40,520 nt of DNA from Bacillota bacterium. GTDB lineage: Bacteria; Bacillota_I; Bacilli_A; RF39; UBA660. The number at the start of each line of letters is the position of its first letter. Position 1 is the stretch's first letter. This document shows positions 14,363 to 22,978 of this stretch, one piece after another. The DNA lies in assembly GCA_015059365.1 (NCBI GenBank), contig SVAO01000009.1:1-40520 (forward strand), written 5' to 3'. The position numbers and the translations under genes are program-made. The notes below the pieces were generated by a model. That model made no database searches and had not been told where the DNA came from. It saw only the letters and a program-made list of their open reading frames with translations.

Positions 14363-15370
14363 ATGGCGAAAAGATTTAAGGGTAAAAACAGAAAAAGAAA
14401 AATCTTTAAGTTTATTGTTTTCATTGGTGTTATTTATTTAATTTATTCTTTTTTTTCATTAATGTTTTTGAATATTAAACTTGTTGATAATAATGAAGAT
14501 TTTATCAAAAATTTATTGAGTGATTCTAATTATCACATGTTATATGAAAAAAGAGGGAAGAATGTTGTTTATAAAGTGGCTAATCTTTTAACGGGTTTAA
14601 ATATTAAAGAACCAATAACTATATTAGAAAATAGTTTTGGATATCAAAATAAAAATGAGGAGAGTGGTGAATTGGTTTATAATGATATGTATGAAAATAA
14701 TAGTTCTATACAACAAGTAATAGGTGAACTTAATAAAGATAATCAAAATTTAGAGCCTTTAGTGTATATATATAATTCACATCAAACAGAGGGATATAGT
14801 AAAGAATTTTTGGAAACTTATAATATTACTCCAAATGTATTAATGGCAGGATATTTGTTAAAAGAAAAACTAGATAAAATAGGAATTCCTACGATTATTG
14901 AGGAATCTAATATTACTGAATTTTTAAGAATTAATAATTGGTCTTATAAAGATAGTTATAAAGCAAGTAGATTTTATTTACTTGATGCTATAAACAAATA
15001 TCCAAGTATAAAATTATTTGTTGACTTACATAGGGATTCTTTATCAAAAGAAAATTCAACAGTTACAATAAATAATAAAAAATATGCAAAAATAATGTTT
15101 GTAGTTGGAAAAGAACATGAAAATTATCAAGAGAATTTGGCACTTGCGAACAAGTTAAATCAGATGATAAAAGCAAAATGTCCAACTTTGAGTAGAGGGG
15201 TATTACAAAAAGAAGGTGCTGGAGTAAATGGTATTTATAATCAGGATATAAGTAAAAATGTAGTTCTTTTAGAACTTGGAGGGAATGAAAATACAATTAC
15301 AGAAGTTTTGAATACAATAGAAATAATATCAACAATTATAAAGGAGCATATTAATGAAACAGGAATCTAA
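14363..15370 (+). CDS. spoIIP: Stage II sporulation protein P
   Basis: Peptidoglycan amidase/endopeptidase that works with SpoIID and SpoIIM to drive engulfment of the forespore. A basic N-terminus and one membrane helix (about residues 14-36) anchor it. The catalytic domain shows YIYNSHQTEGY (zinc ligand His), FVDLHRDS (second His) and VLLELGGNENT (catalytic Glu). The ATG behind GGGTGATA was chosen over the TTG four codons earlier. 335 aa is normal. It follows gpr as in Bacillus and overlaps the next gene by 17 bases. Confidence 0.95.
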   Translation: MAKRFKGKNRKRKIFKFIVFIGVIYLIYSFFSLMFLNIKLVDNNEDFIKNLLSDSNYHMLYEKRGKNVVYKVANLLTGLNIKEPITILENSFGYQNKNEESGELVYNDMYENNSSIQQVIGELNKDNQNLEPLVYIYNSHQTEGYSKEFLETYNITPNVLMAGYLLKEKLDKIGIPTIIEESNITEFLRINNWSYKDSYKASRFYLLDAINKYPSIKLFVDLHRDSLSKENSTVTINNKKYAKIMFVVGKEHENYQENLALANKLNQMIKAKCPTLSRGVLQKEGAGVNGIYNQDISKNVVLLELGGNENTITEVLNTIEIISTIIKEHINETGI

Positions 15371-15698
15371 AACAAAAATTAGAAATAAGTTTTTTAGATG
15401 GAGTTTATTTTTATTGTTTGTCGCATTTGTAACGCTTTATTTATCACAAGCAACTGGTTATTATGAATATGAACAAAGTAGAAAAACTGCATTTACAGAA
15501 GAACAGATAAAACAATTTGAGCAGGATGTTAAAGATGGAAAAGAAATTGACATAAATAATTATTTGGAAAATACGAATAAAGATTATCAAAATAATATTT
15601 CGAAAGTAACGTTAAATGTATCAGAGGCAATTTCTAAATATATGAAATATGGAATTGAAAAAATGTTTGAAGGGATTGTAAAGGTTATAGAGGAATAA
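15354..15698 (+). CDS. Small membrane protein downstream of spoIIP (YqxA-like position)
   Basis: 114 residues with a basic N-terminus, one membrane helix (WSLFLLFVAFVTLYLSQATGYY) and a hydrophilic, largely helical part facing outward. The start ATG lies behind AAAGGAG and inside the end of spoIIP, so the genes are translationally coupled. In Bacillus the gene after spoIIP is yqxA, also a small membrane protein; position and topology agree but I see no clear sequence signature. A role in engulfment is an inference from coupling. Confidence 0.65.
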   Translation: MKQESKTKIRNKFFRWSLFLLFVAFVTLYLSQATGYYEYEQSRKTAFTEEQIKQFEQDVKDGKEIDINNYLENTNKDYQNNISKVTLNVSEAISKYMKYGIEKMFEGIVKVIEE

Positions 15699-15699
15699 C

Positions 15700-15728
15700 T
15701 TGACAATAGATTGGAGAACAATTAAAAT
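15700..15728 (+). promoter_or_regulatory. Promoter of the 605-aa pseudopilin
   Basis: TTGACA, 17 bases, TAAAAT, just after the preceding stop codon. Confidence 0.75.
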
Positions 15729-15756
15729 GATTGTAGAATAGAATAAGGTGAAGTAT

Positions 15757-17574
15757 ATGAAAAAAGGATTTACACTGATAGAGTTATTAGCAGTAATAGT
15801 GGTACTTGCAATTATCGCATTAATCGCAACGCCTGCTATTATGAATACTATAGAAAATAGTAAGAAACAAATTGCAATAAATAGTTATGAAAATTTAAAA
15901 AGAAGTGCTGAAATCTATTATTATGATAATCAAATGATGGGTAATATATATCAAATGAATTTTAAGTGTGAAAATAAAGAATGTCGCAATGGTAGTGAGG
16001 TTTTGGAAATAAAGGGTCAAGCTCCAGAAGATGGTTTGGTTATAATTTCAGAAGATGGTGATATATCTCTTAATTCAATAGTAATAAATGGTTATTTATG
16101 TAAAGAAGTGAATGGAAATGTAGATTGTAACAAAACAACAAAAGATACTATAACTCAAACGACAGGACCTTCGACAATATTAGGTAATGTAATCAATGGA
16201 GCGGTGAGTGACTATAAAATATATGGGAATAGTGTTGTAGAAAATGAAACAGTAAATTTATTTAATGCGGATGCGGCAGTTAATGATGGTAATATAAATT
16301 CCTATGGAGATGCACTAAATAAGAATAATGATGGTAGTTATACTCTTGAAAAGTTACCACAAGGTTATCGTTTTTCAAAATTGGTTCCAATGTTTATTGC
16401 ATCTGGAACTACTATTGCATTGTCTATAGACATTATAGATGATAATACGCAATATGGAGGATTAGGATTTCAATTGCTTGATAATGATGATAATGAAGTC
16501 TATGGAGGTACTTTGACTAACAATGATTTAATTGTTACTGTTAATTCAGATGTATATCAAGTTAGGTTTTTGATAGGTTCCAATGAACTTGTCGGAAATT
16601 ATATAACATTTAAAAATTTGCAAATTGAGATTGGAAACAAGGTTACAGATTATAGGCCATACGATGAAGAGAAATATCAAGATTATTTAGAAAATGGATT
16701 ATCAAGAGAAATACAGAGTGTTGGAGATTTGGTAGTAGATACAAATAATTCTAATTATGGAAAGTATGAGATTCCTCTTACTTTAAGAATGAAGAACTTA
16801 ATAAACATAAATGATTTTTATCTTGGCGGAAGATTAGCAAAAGCAGATTATGTTGAGGGAACAGTATTGACTTCAGACTCAAAGAACTATTATAAAACTT
16901 ATAATCAAAAATTTTCATTAAACAATGGTGTAATAAATATTTTAGGTAAAAATGATGCTGCCACTCCTGGAAAAGGATCAACTACTGTGGGATTCTTAAA
17001 TATTGGAACAACCGAGAAATGGGAAGCAGGCACGACATATTATTTTTCATGCGATATAGGTGTAATTTCTAACTATTACAATACGGATACTAGTTATTTT
17101 AGGGTAACAATTGATGGTAAATCATTTAGCATTACAAAAAACGCAACAACAGGAAGATATGAAGGTCAAGTAACGTTAGGAAGTAGTGTTTCTAATATTA
17201 CAAACCGTCATGTTCAATTTCGTGTAGATGGATGTGAACTTAATATAAGTAAAATGTTACTAAGTAAGTCACCAGATACAACATATAGAGCGTATGAAGA
17301 GCCTATAGTTTATAGTATATATTTAGATGAACCATTAAGATGCATTGGAAATACATGCGATTATATAGACTATGTAAATCAACAAGTGATAAGAAATGTA
17401 GGGGTAAATGAAAATGTATCTTCAACAGTAGTAACAGAAAAGTTCTATGCTTTATCAACACCAAAAATAGAACAAATGAGATTACCAGAATTAGGCATCT
17501 TTCAGGGTGTTAATGAGATAATTGTTGATACAATGCTAAAACCTACAAAATTAGAAGTAGAATATTATAATTAA
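15757..17574 (+). CDS. Large pseudopilin with phage tail-fibre-like C-terminal modules
   Basis: MKKGFTLIELLAVIVVLAII is a prepilin leader (cleavage after Gly, Glu5 kept) and assembly helix. The rest, about 570 residues, is beta-rich. IQIEIGNKVTDYRPYDEE-type and LLSKSPDTTYRAYEEP endings resemble the closing strands of carbohydrate-binding-like modules in phage tail and baseplate proteins. The C-terminus (LRCIGNTCDYIDYVNQQV, then GVNEIIVDT and LEVEYYN) also has that style. It is paralogous to the 412-aa pseudopilin near 30.2 kb, with an extra module of about 170 residues. Start chosen is ATG behind AAGGTGAAG. Likely a surface adhesin or pilus-tip protein. Confidence 0.78.
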   Translation: MKKGFTLIELLAVIVVLAIIALIATPAIMNTIENSKKQIAINSYENLKRSAEIYYYDNQMMGNIYQMNFKCENKECRNGSEVLEIKGQAPEDGLVIISEDGDISLNSIVINGYLCKEVNGNVDCNKTTKDTITQTTGPSTILGNVINGAVSDYKIYGNSVVENETVNLFNADAAVNDGNINSYGDALNKNNDGSYTLEKLPQGYRFSKLVPMFIASGTTIALSIDIIDDNTQYGGLGFQLLDNDDNEVYGGTLTNNDLIVTVNSDVYQVRFLIGSNELVGNYITFKNLQIEIGNKVTDYRPYDEEKYQDYLENGLSREIQSVGDLVVDTNNSNYGKYEIPLTLRMKNLININDFYLGGRLAKADYVEGTVLTSDSKNYYKTYNQKFSLNNGVINILGKNDAATPGKGSTTVGFLNIGTTEKWEAGTTYYFSCDIGVISNYYNTDTSYFRVTIDGKSFSITKNATTGRYEGQVTLGSSVSNITNRHVQFRVDGCELNISKMLLSKSPDTTYRAYEEPIVYSIYLDEPLRCIGNTCDYIDYVNQQVIRNVGVNENVSSTVVTEKFYALSTPKIEQMRLPELGIFQGVNEIIVDTMLKPTKLEVEYYN

Positions 17575-17648
17575 TAAAAGAATGTCTTTAGATGTTCTTT
17601 TTGTTTTTGTATAGGTATGTTATAATTATTTTAGAAAAGAGGTAAGAT

Positions 17649-18557
17649 ATGGATTTAATAATAGGATCACATGTATCGTTTAAAAATAAAGAACAATTAG
17701 TTGGAAGTGTGCGTGAAGCATTGTCTTATGGAGAAAATACTTTTATGTTTTATACTGGAGCACCACAAAATACTTCTAGAGCAGAAATTGATGATAATTT
17801 AACTAGAGAAGCCCATGAATTGATGAAAAAAAATAACATTAATCCTGTTAATGTTATTGTACATGCACCATATATAATTAATTTAGCTAATAACGGTACT
17901 AACTATGATTTTGCAATTAAATTTTTGAAAGAAGAAATTAATAGAGTACAGAAACTTGGAATGAAGTATTTAGTTCTTCATCCAGGAAGTCATGTAGGAT
18001 TAGGCATTAATTTAGGTATAGAAAATATTATTAATGCTTTGAATTTTGTTTTGACTAAGGATACAAATGTGATTATTTGTTTAGAAACAATGGCTGGTAA
18101 AGGTAGCGAAGTTGGTTCTAAATTTACGGAATTGAAAAAAATAATAGATGGTGTAATTTTTAGTGATAAAGTTATGGTTTGTATGGATACTTGTCATTTG
18201 AACGATGCTGGATATGATATATCAAATTTTGATAAAGTATTAGAAGAGTTTGAAGAAATTATTGGACTTGATAAACTTGCATGCATACATATAAATGATA
18301 GTAAGAATGAAATGGGGTCACATAAGGATCGCCATGATAATTTTGGAATTGGTAAAATAGGTTTTGATAAACTCCTAGATGTTATTTATAATGAAAAACT
18401 AGATGGCATTCCTAAAATATTGGAAACTCCATATATTGGGGTTAATGATGACGATAAAGAAAGAATTTATCCACCATATAAATTTGAAATAGAAATGATA
18501 AAGAACAAGAAATTTGACGAAGGTTTTTTAGATAAAATTAGAACTTATTATAAATAA
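17649..18557 (+). CDS. nfo: Endonuclease IV
   Basis: Zinc-dependent AP endonuclease that cuts 5' of abasic sites. The TIM-barrel metal motifs are present: IIGSHVSF, VIVHAPYIINLAN, LVLHPGSHVG, CLETMAGKGSEVG, CMDTCHLNDAGYDI and HINDSKNEMGSHKDRHDNFG. 302 aa is normal. The start lies behind AGAGGTAAG with an extended -10 TGTTATAAT at 17618-17626. It overlaps the converging 87-aa gene by ten bases. Confidence 0.96.
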   Translation: MDLIIGSHVSFKNKEQLVGSVREALSYGENTFMFYTGAPQNTSRAEIDDNLTREAHELMKKNNINPVNVIVHAPYIINLANNGTNYDFAIKFLKEEINRVQKLGMKYLVLHPGSHVGLGINLGIENIINALNFVLTKDTNVIICLETMAGKGSEVGSKFTELKKIIDGVIFSDKVMVCMDTCHLNDAGYDISNFDKVLEEFEEIIGLDKLACIHINDSKNEMGSHKDRHDNFGIGKIGFDKLLDVIYNEKLDGIPKILETPYIGVNDDDKERIYPPYKFEIEMIKNKKFDEGFLDKIRTYYK

Positions 18558-18811
18558 TATGAATATTTATTTTTAAATTGTACATATAGATTTTCTATTT
18601 TTTGATAGGTAAGATTGTCTACTCTTGTTTTTAATTCTTCTAAAATTGGCTTTGGGTTTCCGTATACAATAGTTCTCCAGTTATTTTTAATGTGATAATA
18701 AATTAAATTTAATTCATCTTGTTCTAAAACAATTCCATTTTTTCTAGCAAATTGATCAATGTCTGTAAGTGTCATTCTATCAATATATTGAATGATTAGT
18801 TTTTCAATCAT
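18548..18811 (-). CDS. YqfT-like small protein (DUF2624-like)
   Basis: 87 residues, helical, starting MIEKLIIQYIDRMTLTDIDQFARKNGIVL. The pattern of an N-terminal helix, then LTxxDLxxxAxxxGIxLxxxE and a later helical hairpin resembles DUF2624, whose Bacillus member yqfT also neighbours nfo. Here it is on the opposite strand and its end overlaps the nfo stop. Start ATG follows GAGGTGATAT. The molecular role of the family is unknown. Confidence 0.65.
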   Translation of the reverse strand: MIEKLIIQYIDRMTLTDIDQFARKNGIVLEQDELNLIYYHIKNNWRTIVYGNPKPILEELKTRVDNLTYQKIENLYVQFKNKYSYYL

Positions 18812-18893
18812 TATATCACCTCATAATAGTATATGAAGGTAATACGTGAATAATGTAATTTAAATGTAATAAACTATAATAAGGAGGTTTTTT

Positions 18894-19499
18894 ATGTATA
18901 AATTAGAACCATTACCCTATGATTATGATGCGTTAGAACCTGTTGTTAGTGCTACTACAGTAAATATTCATTATAATAAACATCATAAGGGATATTTAGA
19001 TAAATTAAATAATATTTTAAATAGCTTCGGCTACAAGTTTGAAGATTCAATTGAGGATATAATTATTAATATCGATTCTTTTCCATTAGAATATCGTGGA
19101 GATATTTTATTTAATGCTGGTGGCGTTTTAAATCATAATCTATATTGGAAGAGCATAAGTAATGCACCTAGTTTACCTGAAGGGAAATTGCTTGAGAAAA
19201 TTAATGCAACTTATGGAAACTATGATAATTTTAAAACAGAATTTATTAATGCAGCCCGAAAACTAGTTGGTTCTGGCTACACATTTTTAGTGTTAGATCA
19301 AAATAAGAATTTAAAAATAATAAATACTAGTAATCAGGAAAGTCCATATAGTTATGGTTTTATACCACTTCTTAATATTGACTTGTGGGAGCATGCTTAT
19401 TATTTAGATTATCAAAATAATCGTAATGATTATATAAATAACTTTTTTTCGATAGTAAATTTTAAGGTGGCCAACCAGTTATATGGTGAAAACATCTAA
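18894..19499 (+). CDS. sodA: Superoxide dismutase, Fe/Mn type (probably Mn)
   Basis: Cytoplasmic enzyme converting superoxide to oxygen and peroxide. The four metal ligands are at the canonical positions His26, His81, Asp163 and His167 (IHYNKHH, LNHNLYW, NIDLWEHAYYLDY). GlyGly at 76-77 and the Gln in TSNQESPYSYG resemble the Mn type, but the metal cannot be settled from sequence. AAGGAGG precedes the start, with TATAAT at 18875-18880. Its stop lies 17 bases inside the following PBP gene, as sodA stands close to pbpA in Bacillus. Confidence 0.95.
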   Translation: MYKLEPLPYDYDALEPVVSATTVNIHYNKHHKGYLDKLNNILNSFGYKFEDSIEDIIINIDSFPLEYRGDILFNAGGVLNHNLYWKSISNAPSLPEGKLLEKINATYGNYDNFKTEFINAARKLVGSGYTFLVLDQNKNLKIINTSNQESPYSYGFIPLLNIDLWEHAYYLDYQNNRNDYINNFFSIVNFKVANQLYGENI

Positions 19500-21564
19500 A
19501 AGAAATATAAATAAAAAGCATATTAAATATAATAAAAATAATGATATCAAAGAAAAAATCGAAAAAAGGTACAAAATATTAATTGGAATAATAACTACTT
19601 TATTAGGTATTTTAGTTTTAATGCTGTTTTATGTTCAAGTAGTAAAAAATTCTTTTTATATAAATAAAGTGGCACAATTAACAAGAAATACTACTTATGG
19701 AACTAGTTCTCCAAGAGGAAGAATTTATGATAGAAATGGTAATATATTGGTTGATAATAAGGCTATAAAGGTTATTTCTTATAAAAAAAGAAGTAGTACT
19801 TCTTTATCAGAAGAAATAGAAATGGCTTATTTGTTAGGAGAATTGATAAATTTAAATTTATCTGGATTAAGTAAAACTGAATTAAAGCAGTTTTGGTTAA
19901 AAAATAATCCAGAATTAGGTAAGAAAAAAATAACAGATGCCGAATGGAAAATGTTAAAGGAAAGAAAAATAACTAACAGCGATATTGAAAAGTACAAACT
20001 AGAAAGAATTACTGAAGAAGATTTATCTATTTATACAGATATAGATAAGGAAGCGGCCTTAATATATACAATTATGAACGAAGGATATTCTTATAGTGAA
20101 AAAATAATTAAGAAAAATGTTAGTGAAGAGGAATATGCTTTAGTTGCAGAAAACATTGAAAAACTTCCGGGTGTTAGTACTAAATTAGATTGGGAAAGAA
20201 CTTATCCATATGGTAATGTTTTCAGAACAATTTTAGGAAATGTTTCTACTACGGATTCGGGAATTCCTTATGAATTAAAAGATTATTATTTGTCTTTAGG
20301 TTATAGTTTAAATGATAGAGTTGGTACTAGTTATTTAGAATACCAATATGAAAGTATTTTAAAAGGAACTAAAGATTTATATCAAGTAACTAATAGTGGT
20401 GATAATATTTTATTGGAGTCAGGCAGTCGTGGAAATGACATTATGCTTACTATAGATATTAATTTGCAACGAGATGTTGAAAAAATATTAGAACAACAAC
20501 TGATAATGGCAAAAAAAGAGGCAAATACTGAATATTATAATAAGTCGTTTGTTGTAATCTCTAATCCAAACACTGGTGAGATTTTAGCAATGTCAGGAAA
20601 ACAAATTATAGTAAATGGTGATGAATATAAAATATATGATTATACACCAGGAGTATTTACGACTTCAGTTGTTGCTGGTTCAATTGTAAAAGGAGCATCA
20701 CAAATTGTTGGATATAATACAGGTGCTTTACAAATTGGAGAAGTTAGAGATGATGCTTGTATAAAAATTGCGGCAACTCCTTTAAAATGTTCTTGGAAAT
20801 ATTTGGGGAAGATTGATGATATTGAAGCATTAAAACAATCTTCTAATACATATCAATTCAATACAGCGATTAAAGTTGGAAATGGTCATTATGTTTATGA
20901 TAAACCAATAGCTTTAGATAGTTCAGCCTTTAATATTTATCGTAATACTTTTAATGAGTTTGGTTTAGGAATAAAAACAGGAATAGATTTACCTAACGAA
21001 GGATTAGGATATAAAGGTACTAGTACTTTGGCAGGTCATTTATTTGATTTTTCGATTGGTCAATATGATACTTACACTCCAATACAGTTAAGTCAATACA
21101 TTAATACAATTGCAAATGGTGGTTATAGAGTTGCACCATATTTGTTAAAGGCTGTTTATGCTCCAACCAACAATCCATTAACTAATTTACTAAGTGAAAC
21201 AATGCCTACTGTATTAAATAAAATTAATACAACAGATGAATATTTAGAAAGAGTAAAATTAGGTTTTGAGGCTGTTATGAAACGTGGTGGAACAGGAAGT
21301 GGTTATATAAATTTAAAATATAAACCAGCTGGAAAAACTGGAACTAGTCAGAGTTTTATTGATACAGATGGTGATGGAATAGTGGATAAAGAAACGATAA
21401 GTGCAACTTTTGGTGCTTATGCTCCATATGATAATCCAATAGTTTCTTTTACGGTAGTATCACCTGATATATATCACTATGACAACAATAGCAGTACTAG
21501 AACTAATGTAAATATGCGTATTGCTAAAGAAGTTTCAAAAAAATTCTTTGAAATTTACCAATAA
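19483..21564 (+). CDS. Class B penicillin-binding protein (PBP2/PbpA type)
   Basis: Peptidoglycan transpeptidase: cytoplasmic basic tail, membrane helix (31-54), dimerisation/pedestal domain starting SPRGRIYDRNGNIL, and transpeptidase domain. Active-site motifs are SIVK (Ser400, Lys403), SSN (453-455) and KTG (618-620). PedR-like FRTILGNV and the long helical insertion (about 110-230) suit the PbpA/PBP2A elongation class that works with RodA. The start overlaps the sodA end with no clear ribosome site of its own, so translation is probably coupled to sodA. Confidence 0.92.
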   Translation: MVKTSKRNINKKHIKYNKNNDIKEKIEKRYKILIGIITTLLGILVLMLFYVQVVKNSFYINKVAQLTRNTTYGTSSPRGRIYDRNGNILVDNKAIKVISYKKRSSTSLSEEIEMAYLLGELINLNLSGLSKTELKQFWLKNNPELGKKKITDAEWKMLKERKITNSDIEKYKLERITEEDLSIYTDIDKEAALIYTIMNEGYSYSEKIIKKNVSEEEYALVAENIEKLPGVSTKLDWERTYPYGNVFRTILGNVSTTDSGIPYELKDYYLSLGYSLNDRVGTSYLEYQYESILKGTKDLYQVTNSGDNILLESGSRGNDIMLTIDINLQRDVEKILEQQLIMAKKEANTEYYNKSFVVISNPNTGEILAMSGKQIIVNGDEYKIYDYTPGVFTTSVVAGSIVKGASQIVGYNTGALQIGEVRDDACIKIAATPLKCSWKYLGKIDDIEALKQSSNTYQFNTAIKVGNGHYVYDKPIALDSSAFNIYRNTFNEFGLGIKTGIDLPNEGLGYKGTSTLAGHLFDFSIGQYDTYTPIQLSQYINTIANGGYRVAPYLLKAVYAPTNNPLTNLLSETMPTVLNKINTTDEYLERVKLGFEAVMKRGGTGSGYINLKYKPAGKTGTSQSFIDTDGDGIVDKETISATFGAYAPYDNPIVSFTVVSPDIYHYDNNSSTRTNVNMRIAKEVSKKFFEIYQ

Positions 21565-21575
21565 TTTGTTATAAT
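21548..21575 (+). promoter_or_regulatory. Promoter of rpmG
   Basis: TTGAAA, 16 bases, TATAAT with extended TGT. It begins inside the last codons of the PBP gene. Confidence 0.65.
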
Positions 21576-21606
21576 AGTAGCGTATTTAGTAAAAAGGAGG
21601 GAAATT

Positions 21607-21774
21607 ATGGCAAAAAAAGGAGAAGCAAGAGAGAGAATTACACTTGCATGTACTGTTTGTAAAGAAGAAAATTACCGTACTGAAAAAAACAAAAAAAATA
21701 CTACTGAACGTTTAGAATTAAATAAATTCTGTCCTAAATGTAAAACAACAACAACTCATAAAGAAAAGAAATAG
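21607..21774 (+). CDS. rpmG: 50S ribosomal protein L33
   Basis: 55 codons from an ATG behind AAGGAGGG. The product has the L33 pattern [21 protein letters not shown], then [20 protein letters not shown], with CxxC and CxxC zinc ligands. Large-subunit protein. It was found by reading the gap by eye, being shorter than 60 codons. It is cotranscribed with the small basic protein that follows. Confidence 0.95.
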   Translation: MAKKGEARERITLACTVCKEENYRTEKNKKNTTERLELNKFCPKCKTTTTHKEKK

Positions 21775-21782
21775 GTGAAATA

Positions 21783-22037
21783 ATGTTATCTTTAATTAAG
21801 ATAAGAATACGTTTTTTGGGAGATACTACAAATAATAAAAGTTTTGTGTTTCAAAAGATGGCGAATAAAATCATATTAGAAATAAAACTAAATCATGGTA
21901 AAATTTCAGTTATGAAATCATTGATGAGAAATGATGCTAAACGAATTGCTCCTGAAGATTGTAGTAATGTTAAACAAATGATAAAAAAGAATAATATTAG
22001 GGTACCTAGAAGAAATGATTTTCGTAAGCAAGGATAG
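21783..22037 (+). CDS. Small basic hypothetical protein between rpmG and efp
   Basis: 84 residues, strongly basic (IRIRFLGD, RVPRRNDFRKQG), no membrane segment, one Cys. The start ATG lies behind AGGTGAAAT, eight bases after rpmG; the next ribosome site (AAGGAGGTG) and efp follow within 18 bases. Position between ribosomal and elongation factor genes and its basic charge suggest RNA or ribosome contact, but I do not recognise the family and this is only inference. Confidence 0.6.
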   Translation: MLSLIKIRIRFLGDTTNNKSFVFQKMANKIILEIKLNHGKISVMKSLMRNDAKRIAPEDCSNVKQMIKKNNIRVPRRNDFRKQG

Positions 22038-22055
22038 AAATAAGGAGGTGTTTTA

Positions 22056-22613
22056 ATGGTTAATGCTAATGATATAAAAAATGGAATGACAATTTTATTT
22101 GAGGATAGTTTATATATGGTTCTTGAATTTTCACATGTTAAACCAGGAAAAGGTGCTGCTTTTGTTAAGGCGAAGTTACGTAATTTAAGAACTGGTTCTA
22201 TTGTCGAAAAAACATTTAATTCAAGTATTAAATTAGAAAAAGCAATGATTTCTAAAAGAAATATGCAATATTTATATAGTTCAGGCGATATATATAACTT
22301 TATGAATATGGAGACATATGAACAAATTGAACTTTCTAAAGATCAAATTGGTGATGATGCTAAATTCTTAAAAGATGGTATAAATGTAGATATCACTTTC
22401 TATGAAGGTGAAATGTTAGGAATTTCTCTTCCTGATAAAATAGAATATACTATTACTCATACTGAACCAGCTGTTAAAGGAAATACAACTAATAACGCGT
22501 TAAAGGATGCAGAGTTAGAAAATGGCTTAATGATTAGAGTTCCTTTATTTATCCAAGAAGGAGAAAGAGTTTTAGTAACAACTAGTGATGGTAAATATGA
22601 TTCAAGAGCATAA
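22056..22613 (+). CDS. efp: Elongation factor P
   Basis: Relieves ribosome stalling on polyproline. Three beta-barrel domains are expected in 185 residues. The tip loop VKPGKGAAF puts Lys32 at the modified position; 5-aminopentanol modification is known in Bacillus, but the form here is unknown. The C-terminus GLMIRVPLFIQEGERVLVTTSDGKYDSRA is the family signature. Start follows AAGGAGGTG. A terminator ends the rpmG-efp unit. Confidence 0.97.
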   Translation: MVNANDIKNGMTILFEDSLYMVLEFSHVKPGKGAAFVKAKLRNLRTGSIVEKTFNSSIKLEKAMISKRNMQYLYSSGDIYNFMNMETYEQIELSKDQIGDDAKFLKDGINVDITFYEGEMLGISLPDKIEYTITHTEPAVKGNTTNNALKDAELENGLMIRVPLFIQEGERVLVTTSDGKYDSRA

Positions 22614-22634
22614 TAAAATTTATGTTCTTTTTTT
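22606..22634 (+). terminator. Terminator of the rpmG-efp unit
   Basis: GAGCATAA, loop TAAAAT, TTATGTTC followed by seven T; it overlaps the efp stop. Confidence 0.75.
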
Positions 22635-22636
22635 AT

Positions 22637-22662
22637 AAAAAAAAAGAAGCTTATTAAGCTTC
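22637..22662 (-). terminator. Terminator of rpmB
   Basis: On the minus strand GAAGCTT and AAGCTTC pair around a 3-base loop and are followed by a long T run. Confidence 0.8.
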
Positions 22663-22839
22663 GATTTCTTTACTTGCTTTTTTTAATGTTTTTAATTCTC
22701 TAGAAGTCATGCGAATAGTTTCACCATTATCTAAAGTAACTTTTTGTAGATTTGGTTTTTGTGCATGTCTAGTAGCACGACAAGAGTGTGATCTTCTATT
22801 TCCAAATAAAGGTTTAGTTGCTGTAACTTTTTTAGCCAT
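22654..22839 (-). CDS. rpmB: 50S ribosomal protein L28
   Basis: 61 residues, normal for the family. N-terminal MAKKVTATKPLFGNRRSHSC, then TRHAQKPNLQKVTLDNGE and the helical MTSRELKTLKKA end. The CxxC pairs of zinc forms are absent, as one Cys remains. Start follows AAAGGAGGATT. It is monocistronic, divergent from dnaE. Confidence 0.96.
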   Translation of the reverse strand: MAKKVTATKPLFGNRRSHSCRATRHAQKPNLQKVTLDNGETIRMTSRELKTLKKASKEIEA

Positions 22840-22882
22840 AATAATCCTCCTTTTATAATTAAACTTTTTCCTATGCCTTATA

Positions 22883-22911
22883 ACTTTATCATAATATTGG
22901 TTTTAAGTCAA
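22883..22911 (-). promoter_or_regulatory. Promoter of rpmB
   Basis: On the minus strand: TTGACT, 17 bases, TAAAGT; start about 35 bases before the coding region. Confidence 0.65.
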
Positions 22912-22978
22912 ATAAATTTATTAAAATTATTTAAAAAGTGGGTAAAATATAGTAGAATGATATTAAGGAGGTTAAAGT

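Noticed and set aside
17578..17600. Possible terminator after the 605-aa pseudopilin
   Set aside because: AGAA/TTCT gives only four base pairs with a long loop; the T-rich tail alone is not enough.
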